From Nipponacmea schrenckii (Eukaryota > Mollusca > Gastropoda > Lottiidae): a stretch of 64,000 nt of DNA. This document shows positions 12,862-24,628 of the stretch, piece after piece (within the stretch, counting starts at the first letter, position 1; each line of letters opens with the position of its first letter). The stretch is taken from assembly GCA_030562195.1 (NCBI GenBank), contig CM060200.1, positions 42,009,084-42,073,083 of the forward strand. Direction: 5' to 3'. The notes beneath the pieces are model-generated. The model saw only the letters and a program-made list of their open reading frames with translations. It made no database searches and was not told the origin of the DNA. Position numbers and translations under genes: made by a program.

Positions 12862-13030
12862 CTTGCTGATCACTTGAAAAATAACGTCACAGACGATGGA
12901 CGTTACAATTCTCTGTCAATTGACGCAATATTTCACCTGTACCGTCTTGACGTATTGGCAGGGATTATTGATTGTGTTTATTAGTACCCGGATTATTGAC
13001 GTATTTGTGGGCGGGGCCTTAGCACGTGGA
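12862..13030 (-). promoter_or_regulatory. candidate CpG-containing promoter with first-exon donor, minus strand
   Basis: An island of higher GC in AT-rich DNA. It has a GC box (GGGCGGGGC, 13009-13017), an E-box CACGTG (13023-13028) and at least five TGACG/CGTCA half-sites of CRE type between 12885 and 13005. On the minus strand it ends with a splice donor CAAG|GTAAGA at 12862/12861. It could be the promoter and non-coding first exon of the gene with candidate exons at 9035-9000 and 6320-6244. Confidence 0.35.
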
Positions 13031-13075
13031 GAATGAATGAATGAATGAATGAATGAGTGAATGAAAACTATTGCG
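13031..13075 (+). repeat. GAAT microsatellite
   Basis: About eight GAAT/GAGT units beside the promoter-like block. Confidence 0.7.
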
Positions 13076-13593
13076 TCAAAAATAGCATAGACTTAATTTT
13101 ATAGCAGGCCTACATAGCCCAAGGTAGACCCTAGACTCTCCACTTTTCCTCCCCCTCCCACCTAAAGAATTTGTTCTCGCTTCACAATTAAAAAACAAAG
13201 TAACAGAGCGCATTATTAGTCCTATATAAAATCTAACAAGTTACTATTCAACAGAAGGCACTGGCACAGGGTTAAAGTTGAGTTTACTATTGTTAAATCA
13301 ATTGTTAATATGTTAAATTACTTCTAACATAGACCTTAAAGTCATAAAAATCATTAAATTATATCATTATTATTATAATATGATATATAGCAATGCTACT
13401 TTCTTACCTCTTTATCAATTAATGGGTCATTATAGTGAAAGAAAATGCTAGCCGGACTTCTGGAAGAATAAACGTTTAAAATAAATGATACTGGGTAATT
13501 ACACTGAAATAAAGTGTAATGATTATAGTTAATATGACAGTCAATAAGATCTAGTTAATTGGATCAAGTCTACCAAGGATATCACTAAGGTTT

Positions 13594-13866
13594 CTATTTT
13601 TTGAGTAGTCTACGACCAGTTTTTTTATTTGGGAATCTATTTTGCAACTCGGAATAATAGCGTTTAACAACCCTAGAAGCTTGCAATGAAGAACTGTTAG
13701 ATTGTGTTACAAATGGTACAATCTGCGAATCATATTGGATATTTGATCCAGATGGAGTAACGGTCTGTAGTTGGTTGATCCAAAAGCTCTCCTGTATAGT
13801 CTTGAAGATTTGGTACACTGCATTGCTATATCCCTTTAAAGGGATACTACATCTTAGAATGAACAT
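13594..13866 (-). CDS. unrecognised open frame beside the TTAA MITE, possible broken gene fragment
   Basis: 90-codon frame on the minus strand. Its first ~12 codons are MITE terminal-repeat sequence, so the ATG is not original. The part after the MITE border has protein-like composition and ends with a basic segment (YYSELQNRFPNKKTGRRLLKK without its first residues). It may be the C-terminal end of a transposon protein or a broken cellular exon; no family was recognised. Confidence 0.25.
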   Translation of the reverse strand: MFILRCSIPLKGYSNAVYQIFKTIQESFWINQLQTVTPSGSNIQYDSQIVPFVTQSNSSSLQASRVVKRYYSELQNRFPNKKTGRRLLKK

Positions 13867-13869
13867 AAA

Positions 13870-15330
13870 ATAAACTTGGTCAATATGAGCATATATTCAT
13901 CAGTTAGACTTACCAGGTATCATGACTAAAGAATAGAATCTCTATATAACATGATATATCTATCTATTAAACTAAGTTATTATTGAAAAATGCTTGTAAC
14001 TTAAACTTGGTCAATAAGAGTATATATTCATCAGTTAGACTTACCAGGTGTCATGACTAAAGAATAGAATCTCTATATAACATGATATATCTATTAAACT
14101 AAGTAATTATTGAAAAACACTTCTAACTTAAACTTGATCGAAAAGAGTGTATATTCATCAGTTAGACTTACCAGGTGTCATGACTAAATAATAGAATCTC
14201 TATATAACATGATATATCTATTAAACTAAGTTATTATTGAAAAACACTTCTAACTTAAACTTGGTCAATAAGAGCATATATTCATCTGTTAGACTTACCA
14301 GGTGTCATGACTAAATAATAGAATCTCTATATAACATGATATATCTATTAAACTAAATTATTATTGTAAAACACTTCTAACTTAAACTTGGTCAATAAGA
14401 GTATATATTTATCAGTTAGACTTACCAGGTGTCATGACTAAAGAATAGAATCTCTATATAACATGATATATCTATTAAACTAAGTTATTATTGAAAAACA
14501 CTTCTAACTTAAACTTGGTCAATAAGAGTATATATTTATCAGTTAGACTTACCAGGTGTCATGACTAAAGAATAGAATCTCTATATAACATAATATATCT
14601 ATTAAACTAAGTTATTATTGTAAAACACTTCTAACTTAAACTTGGTCAATAAGAGTATATATTCATCAGTTAGACTTACCAGGTGTCATGACTAAATAAT
14701 AGAATCTCTATATAACATAATATATCTATTAAACTAAGTTATTATTGTAAAACACTTCTAACTTAAATTTGGTCAATAAGAGTATATATTCATCAGTTAG
14801 ACTTACCAGGTGTCATGACTAAAGAATAGAATCTCTATATAACATGATATATCTATTAAACTAAGTAATTATTGATAAACACTTCTAACTTAAACTTGGT
14901 CAATAAGAGTATATATTCATCAGTTAGACTTACCAGGTTTCATGACTAAAGAATAGAATCTCTATATAACATGATATATCTATTAAACTAAGTTATTATT
15001 GAAAAACACTTCTAACTTAAACTTGGTCAATAAGAGTATATATTCATCAGTTAGACTTACCAGGTGTCATGACTAAAGAATAGAATCTCTATATAACATG
15101 ATATATCTATTAAACTAAGTTATTATTGAAAAACACTTCTAACTTAAACTTGGTCATTAAGAGTATATATTCATCAGTTAGACTTACCAGGTGTCATGAC
15201 TAAAGAATAGAATCTCTATATAACATGATATATCTATTAAACTAAGTTATTATTGAAAAACACTTCTAACTTAAACTTGGTCAATAAGAGTATATATTCA
15301 TCAGTTAGACTTACCAGGTGTCATGACTAA
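13870..15330 (+). repeat. 127-bp tandem array (about 11 copies), left arm of MITE
   Basis: Spacing of the AACTTGGTCAATAAGAG block is exactly 127 bp in successive copies (14004, 14131, 14258, 14385). Copies differ by few substitutions. The same unit is arrayed at 55730-56450. Confidence 0.9.
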
Positions 15331-15356
15331 AGACGCTTCTAATGATTTTTACTAAG

Positions 15357-16975
15357 TTTTATTAGATTATAGAGAGATTCTGTTGTATAGTTTTATAGAT
15401 TTATTAGATTATAGAGAGATTCTGTTGTATAGTTTTATAGATTTATTAGATTATAGAGAGATTCTGTTGTATAGTTTTATAGATTTATTAGATTATAGAT
15501 GGATTCTGTTGTATAGTTTTATAGATTTATTAGATTATAGAGGGATTCTGTTGTATAGTTTTATTAGATTATAGAGAGATTCTGTTGTATAGTTTTATAG
15601 ATTTATTAGGCAATACAGGGATTCTGTTGTATAGTTTTATAGATTTATTAGATTATAGAGAGATTCTATTGTACAGTTTTATAGATGTATTAGATTATAG
15701 AGAGATTCTGTTGTATAGTTTTATAGATTTATTAGATTATAGAGAGATTCTGTTGTATAGTTTTATAGATTTATTAGATTATAGAGAGATTCTGTTGTAT
15801 AGTTTTATAGATTTATTAGATTATAGAGAGATTCTGTGTATAGTGTTATAGATTTATTAGGTTATAGAGAGATTCTGTTGTATAGTATTATAGATTTATT
15901 AGATTATACAGGGATTCTGTTGTCTAGTTTATACATTTATTAGATTATAGAGAGATTCTGTTGTATAGTTTTATAGATTTATTAGATTATAGAGAGATTC
16001 TGTTATATAGTTTTATAGATGTATTAGATTATAGAGAGATTCTGTTGTATAGTTTTATAGATTTATTAGATTATAGAGAGATTCTGTTGTATAGTTTTAT
16101 AGATTTATTAGATTATAGAGAGATTCTGTTATATAGTTTTATAGATTTATTAGATTTTAGAGAGATTCTGTTGTATAGTTTTATAGATTTATTATAGTAT
16201 AGAGAGATTCTGTTGTATAGTTTTATAGATTTATTAGATTATAGAGAGATTCTGTTGTATAGTTTTATAGATTTATTAGATTATACAGGGATTCTGTTGT
16301 ATAATTTTATAGATTTGTTAGATTATAAGGAGATTCTGTTGTATAGTTTTATTAGATTATAGAGAGATTCTGTTGTATAGTTTTATAGATTTATTAGATT
16401 ATGGAGAGATTCTGTTGTATAGTTTTATAGATTTATTAGATTAAAGAGAGATTCTGTTGTATAGTTTTATAGATTTATTAGATTATAGAGAGATTTTGTT
16501 GTATAGTTTTATAGATTTATTAGATTATAGAGAGATTATGTTGTATAGTTTTATAGATTTATTAGATTAAAGAGAGATTCTGTTGTATAGTTTTATAGAT
16601 TTATTAGATTATAGAGAGATTCTGTTGTATAGTTTTATAGATTTATTAGATTAAAGAGAGATTCTGTTGTATAGTTTTATAGATTTATTAGATTATAGAG
16701 AGATTCTGTTGTATAGTTTTATAGATTTATTAGATTATAGAGAGATTCTGTTGTATAGTTTTATAGATTTATTAGATTATAGAGAGATTCTGTTATATAG
16801 TTTTATAGATTTATTAGATTATAGAGAGATTCTATTGTATAGTTTTATAGATTTATTAGATTATAGAGAGATTCTGTTGTATAGTTTTATAGATTTATTA
16901 GATTATGGAGAGATTCTGTTGTATAGTTTTATAGATTTATTAGATTAAAGAGAGATTCTGTTGTATAGTTTTAAT
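15357..16975 (+). repeat. 42-bp tandem array (about 38 copies), right arm of MITE
   Basis: Unit contains GAGAGATTCTGTTGTATAGT and TTTATAGATTTATTAGATTA. Because 42 is a multiple of three, it produces several open frames with a 14-residue period (YSFIDLLDYREILL); these are not genes. A few copies carry deletions that break the phase. Confidence 0.92.
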
Positions 16976-17051
16976 ACCAGATAAGACTCATCTTTGCCAA
17001 GTTTAAAAAAAAATTAAGTTTTAGTTAACCTAAGAGGAAATATACCTTTAA

Positions 17052-17214
17052 CACTCTTACCATACAACTCTATACAGGTTTATTTTAATACAAGGACTAT
17101 AATATACCTATTGTTCACACATTTCAATAAGAAAGTGTCACGTGATATCGATCACTACTCAATAATCAATCAATCATTAATTCTCTGATCTCGATCACTG
17201 TTCAATTGTTAATC
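17052..17214 (+). promoter_or_regulatory. annexin 5' region
   Basis: Only 163 bp separate the end of the inflated MITE from the annexin start codon. The stretch has an E-box CACGTG (about 17137-17142) and several ATCGATCAC/TCAATCAATC motifs, and no clear TATA box. The start codon lies in the palindrome ATGGCCGCCAT, whose reverse strand reads ATGGCGGC, like a YY1 site. The transcription start cannot be placed; it may lie inside the MITE. Confidence 0.35.
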
Positions 17215-20200
17215 ATGGCCGCCATGTATCATGAGGTAAGAAATATATTTTAATTTTTAAATCTGAAGATCGAAATCTTGACAGGAATCTAAAATTAACA
17301 AAAAATGGTGAATATTTCACTAGAATTTACAAGTTTCCGTTCCTGGCTGGTCGACATTTTAAAATAAAAAGATAGTTGTCAAAGACCAAATAGAGAGCCT
17401 ATATAAATTATCTGGTTTCTGACCAATGCAATATTTGGTATCATTGTCCAATATTGCCAGCTGAGTCTAGATACGAATGTTTTTATAATCATGTTAAAGA
17501 TGTTAATAAACAGGTGTACAAGGAAGATTTTAATATCTCAATCGTTTATACATCTTCACAATGTCAAGGTTTTTAAACCGACGTCCTATACCTGGACTTC
17601 AATAGTCACTTTTCTTGTATCATGGAATGCAGTGATTTGATTGGATTGTAGCCAGCAAATACCATACACCCTAACACTAACTTTGCCAGTGCCAGCCAGC
17701 AGAACAATATTTGTCATATATGCACCTTTGCACATAATTTTAAGCCATAACACAATCATATGTATCTTAGATCTTTTTTTAAAAAATTTGTTTGATTGTT
17801 GATATCAATATATTAATCAATTTCTAAGTTAGATTTCAGGAAATTCTTATTTTAGGACTGGTGCCATCCATACCAAATACAACAAATATCTGTTTATGTG
17901 TATGTGTATGTGTGTGCGTGCTTGTGTCTCTTTAACTAAAATTACTCATAATTAATGCTCGCACAAATCAATAAGCGTATCTATTGTTCTGTGACCTAGG
18001 CCAGTGCTTTCATTGAGACTCGTCTCAATACAGCCTAACACCAATCAAAGGCTGTCGACGTTATGGATGTTATTTTGTCGAGGTGTCTGATTGGATGTAT
18101 TAAAACAATGGTGACTATTGTAGTCAAGGTATAAGACGAGTATCGTAAAAGCTTGACATTGTGATTTCAGTACAAGTGCCCCAGATCTTTAATTTTGATT
18201 CTGGTGGTTTAAAATTGTTTACAAAAAATGTCGTCAGAGACGAAGGCTCTGGTTGAGATGATATTTTACAGTTTAGAAATATTAAAAAGTTCATATTTAA
18301 CAATGTCTGAGTAAAGCATAGTGTGAAACTCTGAGTAACAACACGTTTTTCACGATCGTTTTAATATTTTCATAAGGTGCGTAAGAAGAGTATGACGTAA
18401 AACTCCATTCTTTTCATATTAATATATAAGTTAATAAGCTCCAAGTCACCAAATACAGAATATAAAATATCTTTTAAGTTGTGACGGGTAGGCCAGGCCT
18501 ATGGATAAATATTTTAAGTTTAAGAGTCACGAAAATATTTTATAATGATATTTTATAGACATAAAAAGTATTATCAAAAGTAAATGAAATGAAACGAATG
18601 GAGTTTTACGTCCTTCTCATTATCAAAAGCAAAGTGAATAGTAACGTGTAATAGTGTTATACTGTTCAATATAAACATATAATATATTGACTCCTATATT
18701 TTTTATATCACCAGTCTATTTTATAATAATACCTATATAGTCATTACACCTTAGTTACTTTTATATCTCAATATTGGTAAACGTTGGACTAATGGCGCTA
18801 GTTTCAAATACAGTTCTATTAAAGAGATTGTAAAGAGTTTTTCTATATTTTGATGTTATCAGCGACAAACTAATAGCATCAATTTAATCATTCTAATTTT
18901 CAATCAGACTCTGTGTTCCTGTAATCTACTAAAACTAAACAGTTCTATTAAAGAGATTGTAAAGAGGTTTTCTATATTTTGTATGTGTATCAGGGACACT
19001 GATAGCATCAATTTAATCATTCTAATTTCAATCAGACTCGTGGTTCCTGTAATCTACTAAAACTAAACAGTTCTATTAAAGAGATTGTAAAGAGGTTTTC
19101 TATATTTTGTATGTGTATCAGGGACACTGATAGCATCAATTTACATCATTCTAATTTTCAATCAGACGTCTGTGGTTCCTGTAATTCTACTAAAACTAAA
19201 CAGTTCTATTAAAGAGATTGTAAAGAGGTTTTCTATATTTTGTATGTGTATCAGGGACACTGATAGCATCAATTTACATCATTCTAATTTTCAATCAGAT
19301 GTCTGTGTTCCTGTAATTCTACTAAAACTAAACAGTTCTATTAAAGAGATTGTAAAGAGTTTTTCTATATTTGTATGTGTATCAGAGACACTGATAGCAT
19401 CAATTTACATCATTCTAATTTCAATCAGACGTCTGTAGTCCGTTTTGATAATTTACATAGATAATGAAACATTTCTACCTTAATATTTAAAGACCGTTTT
19501 TCAAAATTTCTATTGTTCAGAATGATAGTAAATTGATCTATCATTTCTAAAATTACAAATTAGACGTCTGTGGTATCCTTATAACTTTACTTAGTAAATT
19601 AGGCCAAATTTATTAAAATATTGTAAGAGTATTTTTATATTTCTGTACTTAAAAATCATAGAGAAACCTGATAAATCATCAAAAATTTAATTTTCATATT
19701 TTCGCAATCAGACCGTTAGAATGGTTACCAATTATTTATCATGACTGAAAACTAAACAATTATATTAAAATATTGTCTAAAGTAGTAATTTCTATATTTA
19801 GCGTATTAAGTATCAAGACATCTGAAATAGTTCATAATTTAACATATTCTAGTTACTTTTCAATCAATATTGGTAACCTGTTTCTACTAATAGAACGTTC
19901 TAGTTTAAAGAAGTTACTGTAAAGAGTTTTACTATATTTTGATGTGTATCAGGCACACTGATAACATCAATTTAACATTCTAATTTACAATCAGACGTCT
20001 GTGGTTCCTGTTATTCAAAGATAGTGTTTGATATCGTCATTAATTGCAAAATATTCTTGAATCACATGTTACTTACGTTATCAAAACACTTTGGTGAATT
20101 GCAGGAACCATAGACGTCTGATTGAAAATTAGAATGATGTAAATTGATGCTATCAGTGTCCCTGATACACATACAAAAATTTTGAAAAACACAATCTCTT

Positions 20201-23200
20201 TAATAGAACTGTCTAGTTTTAGTAGAATTACAGGAACCACAGATATTTGATTGAAAATCAGTCTGAGAATAGAATCAGTGCCTCTGATATACATACAAAA
20301 TTTAGAAAATCTCCCATCAAACTGACCATAACGACCATATTTTGTTCAAACTATGATGTTTTAGACCATATCAATTTATGTAGCATATATACGACTGAAA
20401 TCTTGGATTTACAGGGTTCTGTTAAAGGTGCCGATCCTGATTCATTTAACGCCGAAAAACCAGCAGAACGACTCAGAACCGCCATGAAAAAATTAGGTTG
20501 GTATGATCTTGATAAATATCTTGTAGTCGATATCACCACAAACCTTTACCACGCCCAGGTACCATTTCACCAGATCTCAGACTTCACCCACCCTAGTGTA
20601 CCATTTCACCAGATCTCAGACTTCACCCACCCTAGTGTACCATTTCACCAGATCTCAGACTTCACCCACCCTAGTGTACCATTTCACCAGATCTCAAACC
20701 TGTACGCCCCTAGTGTACCATTTCACCAGATCTCAAACCTGTACGCCCCTAGTGTACCATTTCACCAGATCTCAGACTTTTACCCACCCTAGTGTACCAT
20801 TTCATCAGATCCCAGACTTCACCCACCCTAGTGTACCATTTCACCAGATCTCAGACCTTTACCCACCCTAGTGTACCATTTCACCAGATCTCAGACTTTC
20901 ACCCACCCTAGTGTACCATTTCACCAGATCTCAGACTTCACCCACCCTAGTGTACCATTTCACCAGATCTCAGCCCTTACGCCCCTAGTGTACCATTTCA
21001 TCAGATCTCAGACTTCACCCACCCTAGTGTACCATTTCACCAGATCTCAGACTTACCCACCCTAGTGTACCATTTCACCAGATCTCAGACTTTCACCCAC
21101 CCTAGTGTACCATTTCACCAGATCTCAGACTTCACCCACCCTAGTGTACCATTTCACCAGATCTCAGACCTCACCCACCCTAGTGTACCATTTCACCAGA
21201 TCTTATCCCATTAGTCTTTTAGGTGGCACTGTCCGGTCAAAAATTTCCCTCATTGCACTCTGCATGGCGTTGCCCGTCTTCATTAACCCATTCTGCAAAA
21301 GAGTAAGGGCGTAAAACTTCATTCTTAGTGACATTAGATCCAATATTTCATTTTAGTACAATGTATACCATTCACCAACTGAGACTTGTGTGTGCAGGAT
21401 TGGTACTTACTGGTCTGGTCTTATTATTTGTACCTGGTCTATAATCATGTATTTTGTCTGTAGGTACGGACGAGGCTGAGATAATCAACGTTCTATGTGA
21501 ACATAACAACTATCAGAGACAGTTGATTAAAACAATGTATAAAACTTTGTATGGCAGAGTGAGTATACCCCGTCTCAATAATTTCTACTGCCCCTAGCGT
21601 ATCCCGAATAAGGTTTTGATATAGTCTAACCCCGAGGAAGTAAGACGAATGGAGGTGCGGTTAGGACACAACTTTTGGTCCTTGGTATTGTCTCCAGTAT
21701 AGTCCTTTGGTAAGAGCATCCGCAACCATATACGCATGTTCTTTTCCATACGTATGTATGTGTTATTTCCAAGAACTCACGAAACCTGGGTCACAGATTT
21801 GTCAAGAGGGTGTCGTAGGAAATAATCCTTTCTCTAATCCAAATGACTGAAAGTGGGTGGGGCGAGATGACTGAAATATGACCAGCCTTAATTGGGAATG
21901 CATCCTCACCACATAAACAATTTATTTGTCAGGATTTGGTAGAAGATCTAGAGTCTGAATTATCAGGACATTTTGAAGAACTGTGTCTGGGGTTAATGAT
22001 GCCGTCCAGGTGTTTCGATGCCTATTGTCTCAGACACGCTATGAAGGTTGGTGATAAAAGCTTATAGAATATTTCATAAAGGGAAACAATTCAGTAACTC
22101 TAGTTAGAAAAAAATAAATCCAGACCACAGTATGACACTATCCAAAAGCTTATTTTTTCCTTTTGCGTATATTTTAGAGAATTGGAACAAAAGAAATAAT
22201 TTTAACAGATATACTAGCCTCCAGATCCAACTGTGAGATAGACGAGATTAAACAAGTCTATAAAAACGGTAAAATTTCAAATTTTCTTAGCCTTTAAAAC
22301 AGATTTCTTATATAAGGCAAGTGTGTCTTATTATGAAAAGCAGTTTCGCAAAAACCGACTTGAACAAATATATAGGACAATAAACCGACTATCTCCCTTT
22401 AATTCCAGATCTATATCAAGTTGATTTAGAAGACGATATTAAAAGTGAAGTGGGTGGGGATTATTTAAGGGTATTAATTGGGCTACTCCAGGCCAACCGA
22501 GATGAAACCCAGACAGTTGACCCTGCCCTGGTAGCTCAAGACGTCAAGGACTTGAAGGAGGTAGGGTAAGGGTTAGGGTTTGTTTGAAAACTAAAAAGTT
22601 TAGTTTATATCGCCAATTCCCATACCAGGGGAACACAATTAAAAATATATACTATTGTCCAGTCGTCTAACGTTTCGGCTAAATTGCGCTTTCTCCAGAA
22701 ACACTTAAGAAGTTTAGAAATAGCAGACTCTATATTTATGAGTTGTCAGGGGCGTCCATTAGGGGTACCTTGATCCCCCTTCAGTTTGCCCAAGCCTTGT
22801 TAGTTACATTACCGATGCCCTCCTGTTAGTTGTGCTTATCAGAGGCGCTGACATGGAAAAGCGTCCAGTCGTGCTACAGCTCGTGCAATTAAATGATCCC
22901 TCAACAGTTGCAATGGCAAACATTACGCTTATGCCACTGCCCTGGCAAATGTTAAATAAATAAACGAAAATTGCACACTACATGACGTTGCTTTTCTTTT
23001 GTGAATTGTGGTTTACAGAAAAATCTAAAATCTGTGAATATTTCAGGCCGGGGTCAATCAGATAGGAACGGATGAAGACACTTTCACCAGAATTTTAGTT
23101 CGCCGCAGCATTTCTCACCTGAGAGAAGTGTTTGAGAAATATAACAATCTAGAAGGTGTTATAATATCAGAAACTAGCGGCGATTTACAGAAAGCCTATC

Positions 23201-24628
23201 TTTCTATCTGTGAGTCTATGGTTTAAACTTTAATTTCTAACTACTTTGTCTCTTGCCACTCATTCTATCAGACGAAAAGTAAAATAGGTAAATTCCTAGA
23301 CTATGATAAAACAAAAAGTCTTATCCGCAACTCAGCTATATTAAGTCGAGGAGAAGTAACTCTTGATTACAAGGAACTAATCCAGACCACAATATAATTC
23401 CTGAGGGGAAGTAACTCCTGTTATGAAGCAAATAAAACCGGACCACAATATAAACCTATTTTTCAATGTTTACTATGCCCAACCAGTAGTGATCTACAGA
23501 AAGCTTATCTGTCTATTTGTGAAGAGTAATTCTATTGTTTAAAACTTAAATATAAATCTCTTCGTCTCGTACCACCAACCTGTTGACAATGGGACACGAG
23601 CAGCCAACAGATTTCAGGTAGTTGGCGATGAATTTTAAGCTTTTAGAGGGCTTTAATTTCACTTAAAACTTGACATTTAACAGATTTGAGAAGGTCGGGG
23701 CAGGCCTCAATACACCATTGGGATGTTAAATAGTATACTGCAATATGTATTTCTGGATATCGGCTGGTATGGGTCGAATGAGACGCTTTGATCAGTCACA
23801 CGACAGGACCCCAACCCTAACCCCTGGTCGGTTGATGATTTCAGATCGGTACGTGAAAGATCCATTAAAATACTATGCCGGTTGTTTTAAAGAGAGTTTT
23901 TCTGGGCCTGGTACAGACGATGAACGACTGATACAACTCATTGTTTCACATTCTGAGGTAAGTCTACAATTAAATCATGTCACTTTTCATGCTGGTAAAC
24001 ACAATTCCCGAATTCCAAGATCAAGTTTTGGAATATTTAACTCTTCTGATGTCACCTTCGAGAAAATGGCGAAAGAAAGATAAAGTAGTAGTACTCTCCC
24101 TTTTAAATCCAATCTGTAGAAGAGAAGTGGTGTTTCTAGGCGGGGTTCCCACACATTTGATTGACCCGTCTTTGCCCCCTTCGCATTGGTCCGATAAACA
24201 AATCTGTGCCCACAAAGGAAAAAATTCTTTGCCCCATGAACAATTCTGTAACCCCCTGAACACTGAATGTGACCTCCGAAACAATTATGTTACCCCTTGA
24301 ACAACTATGTGACACCTTGAACAACTATGTGACACCTTGAACAACTATGTGACCACTTGAACATCGAATATGACCACCCAAAGAATTTTGTGGCCACTGA
24401 GAGAGAGGATTTAGATCTAGGATACTATACAATTAATTTGTGGGTAATTAGGAATAACATTATCTATTTTCTCTCTAGATTGATTTACAGGATATCAGTC
24501 TGGTATATCAGAGACTATATAAACAGAGTTTAATCGAGGCTATAAAGGAGGAATGTCGAGGTGATTATGGGAAACTTATCCTGAAGATAGTCACCCCTGA
24601 TGATGATGTTTCTACCCCTGAAAGCTAA
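17215..24628 (+). CDS. annexin, four-repeat, complete gene in nine coding exons
   Basis: Annexins bind phospholipid membranes in a calcium-dependent way. Exons: 17215-17235, 20415-20496, 21464-21558, 21933-22046, 22178-22268, 22409-22560, 23047-23209, 23845-23957, 24479-24628. All junctions are GT-AG with matching phases and give 326 aa, close to the family's usual ~320. The first exon encodes only MAAMYHE; it was chosen because its ATG lies in an open start context, its GTAAGA donor ends in phase 0 and exon 2 starts in phase 0. Repeat 1 begins at about residue 20 (FNAEKPAERLRTAMKKLGTDE), repeat 2 at about 95, repeat 3 at about 178 and repeat 4 at about 245. Repeat 4 has a canonical type II calcium site (GPGT at 260-263, Glu302 39 residues after the Thr). 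Repeat 1 has KLGT with Glu75 at the same spacing; repeats 2 and 3 have RIGT and QIGT. Exon 2 could be read on to 20558, but only the GTTGGT donor after 20496 restores the annexin frame. The weakest element is the assignment of exon 1, 3.2 kb upstream. Confidence 0.92.
18814..19440 (+). repeat. ~130-bp tandem array (5 copies) in annexin intron 1
   Basis: Blocks starting TTCTATTAAAGAGATTGTAA at 18814, 18943, 19071, 19204 and 19336. Each also carries GATAGCATCAATTTACATCA and CAATCAGACGTCTGTGGTTC. Diverged units continue to about 20030. Confidence 0.88.
20095..20330 (-). repeat. inverted copies of the ~130-bp unit, annexin intron 1
   Basis: Two units in reverse orientation (AGGAACCATAGACGTCTGAT, then CTCTTTAATAGAACTGTCTA). 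With 18814-20030 they form a large imperfect palindrome centred near 20060. Confidence 0.8.
20559..21205 (+). repeat. 39-bp minisatellite, about 16 copies, annexin intron 2
   Basis: Unit GTACCATTTCACCAGATCTC AGACTTCACCCACCCTAGT with BglII sites. It starts 62 bp after the exon-2 donor. Frames through it are artefacts. Confidence 0.92.
21210..21335 (+). mobile_element. 3' end of the tRNA SINE, in annexin intron 2
   Basis: Has the conserved body end (attgcactctgcatggcgtt) and the terminal CGTAAAACTTCATTCTTAG. It directly follows the 39-bp array. Confidence 0.5.
23482..23570 (+). pseudogene. decayed duplicate of the 3' end of annexin exon 7 and its donor
   Basis: The sequence closely parallels 23177-23265, the end of the repeat-3 exon plus intron start. 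It encodes SSDLQKAYLSICEE and then a stop, against SGDLQKAYLSI in the real exon. The following intron-derived bases (TTGTTTAAAACTTAAAT against GGTTTAAACTTTAATT) also match. The donor GTGAGT has become GTGAAG, and no acceptor or exon start is present, so it should not be spliced in. Confidence 0.6.

Larger units (their letters stand above)
13836..17051. mobile_element. TTAA-flanked palindromic MITE inflated to 3.2 kb by arrays in both arms
   Basis: TTAA at 13836-13839 and 17048-17051. The left end reads AGGGATACTACATCTTAGAA; the right end, inverted, reads AGGTATATTTCCTCTTAGG, the same family as the short copies at 28160, 39297 and 40597. In short copies the left arm (cttggtcaataagagtatat, then the ttacCAGGTGtcatga part) is followed by its inverted right arm (attagattatagagagattc, tgttgtatag). 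Here the left arm is a 127-bp tandem array and the right arm a 42-bp array. TTAA target and terminal sequence suggest a piggyBac- or Kolobok-type MITE. Confidence 0.75.

Noticed and set aside
15383..16948. Several frames with YSFIDLLDYREILL repeats
   Set aside because: The 42-bp MITE-arm unit is a multiple of three and has no stop; frames begin and end with array defects.
20559..21314. Frames with YHFTRSQT / PSVPFHQISD repeats as a repeat protein
   Set aside because: They come from the 39-bp intron array; the annexin coding frame needs the intron removed from 20497.
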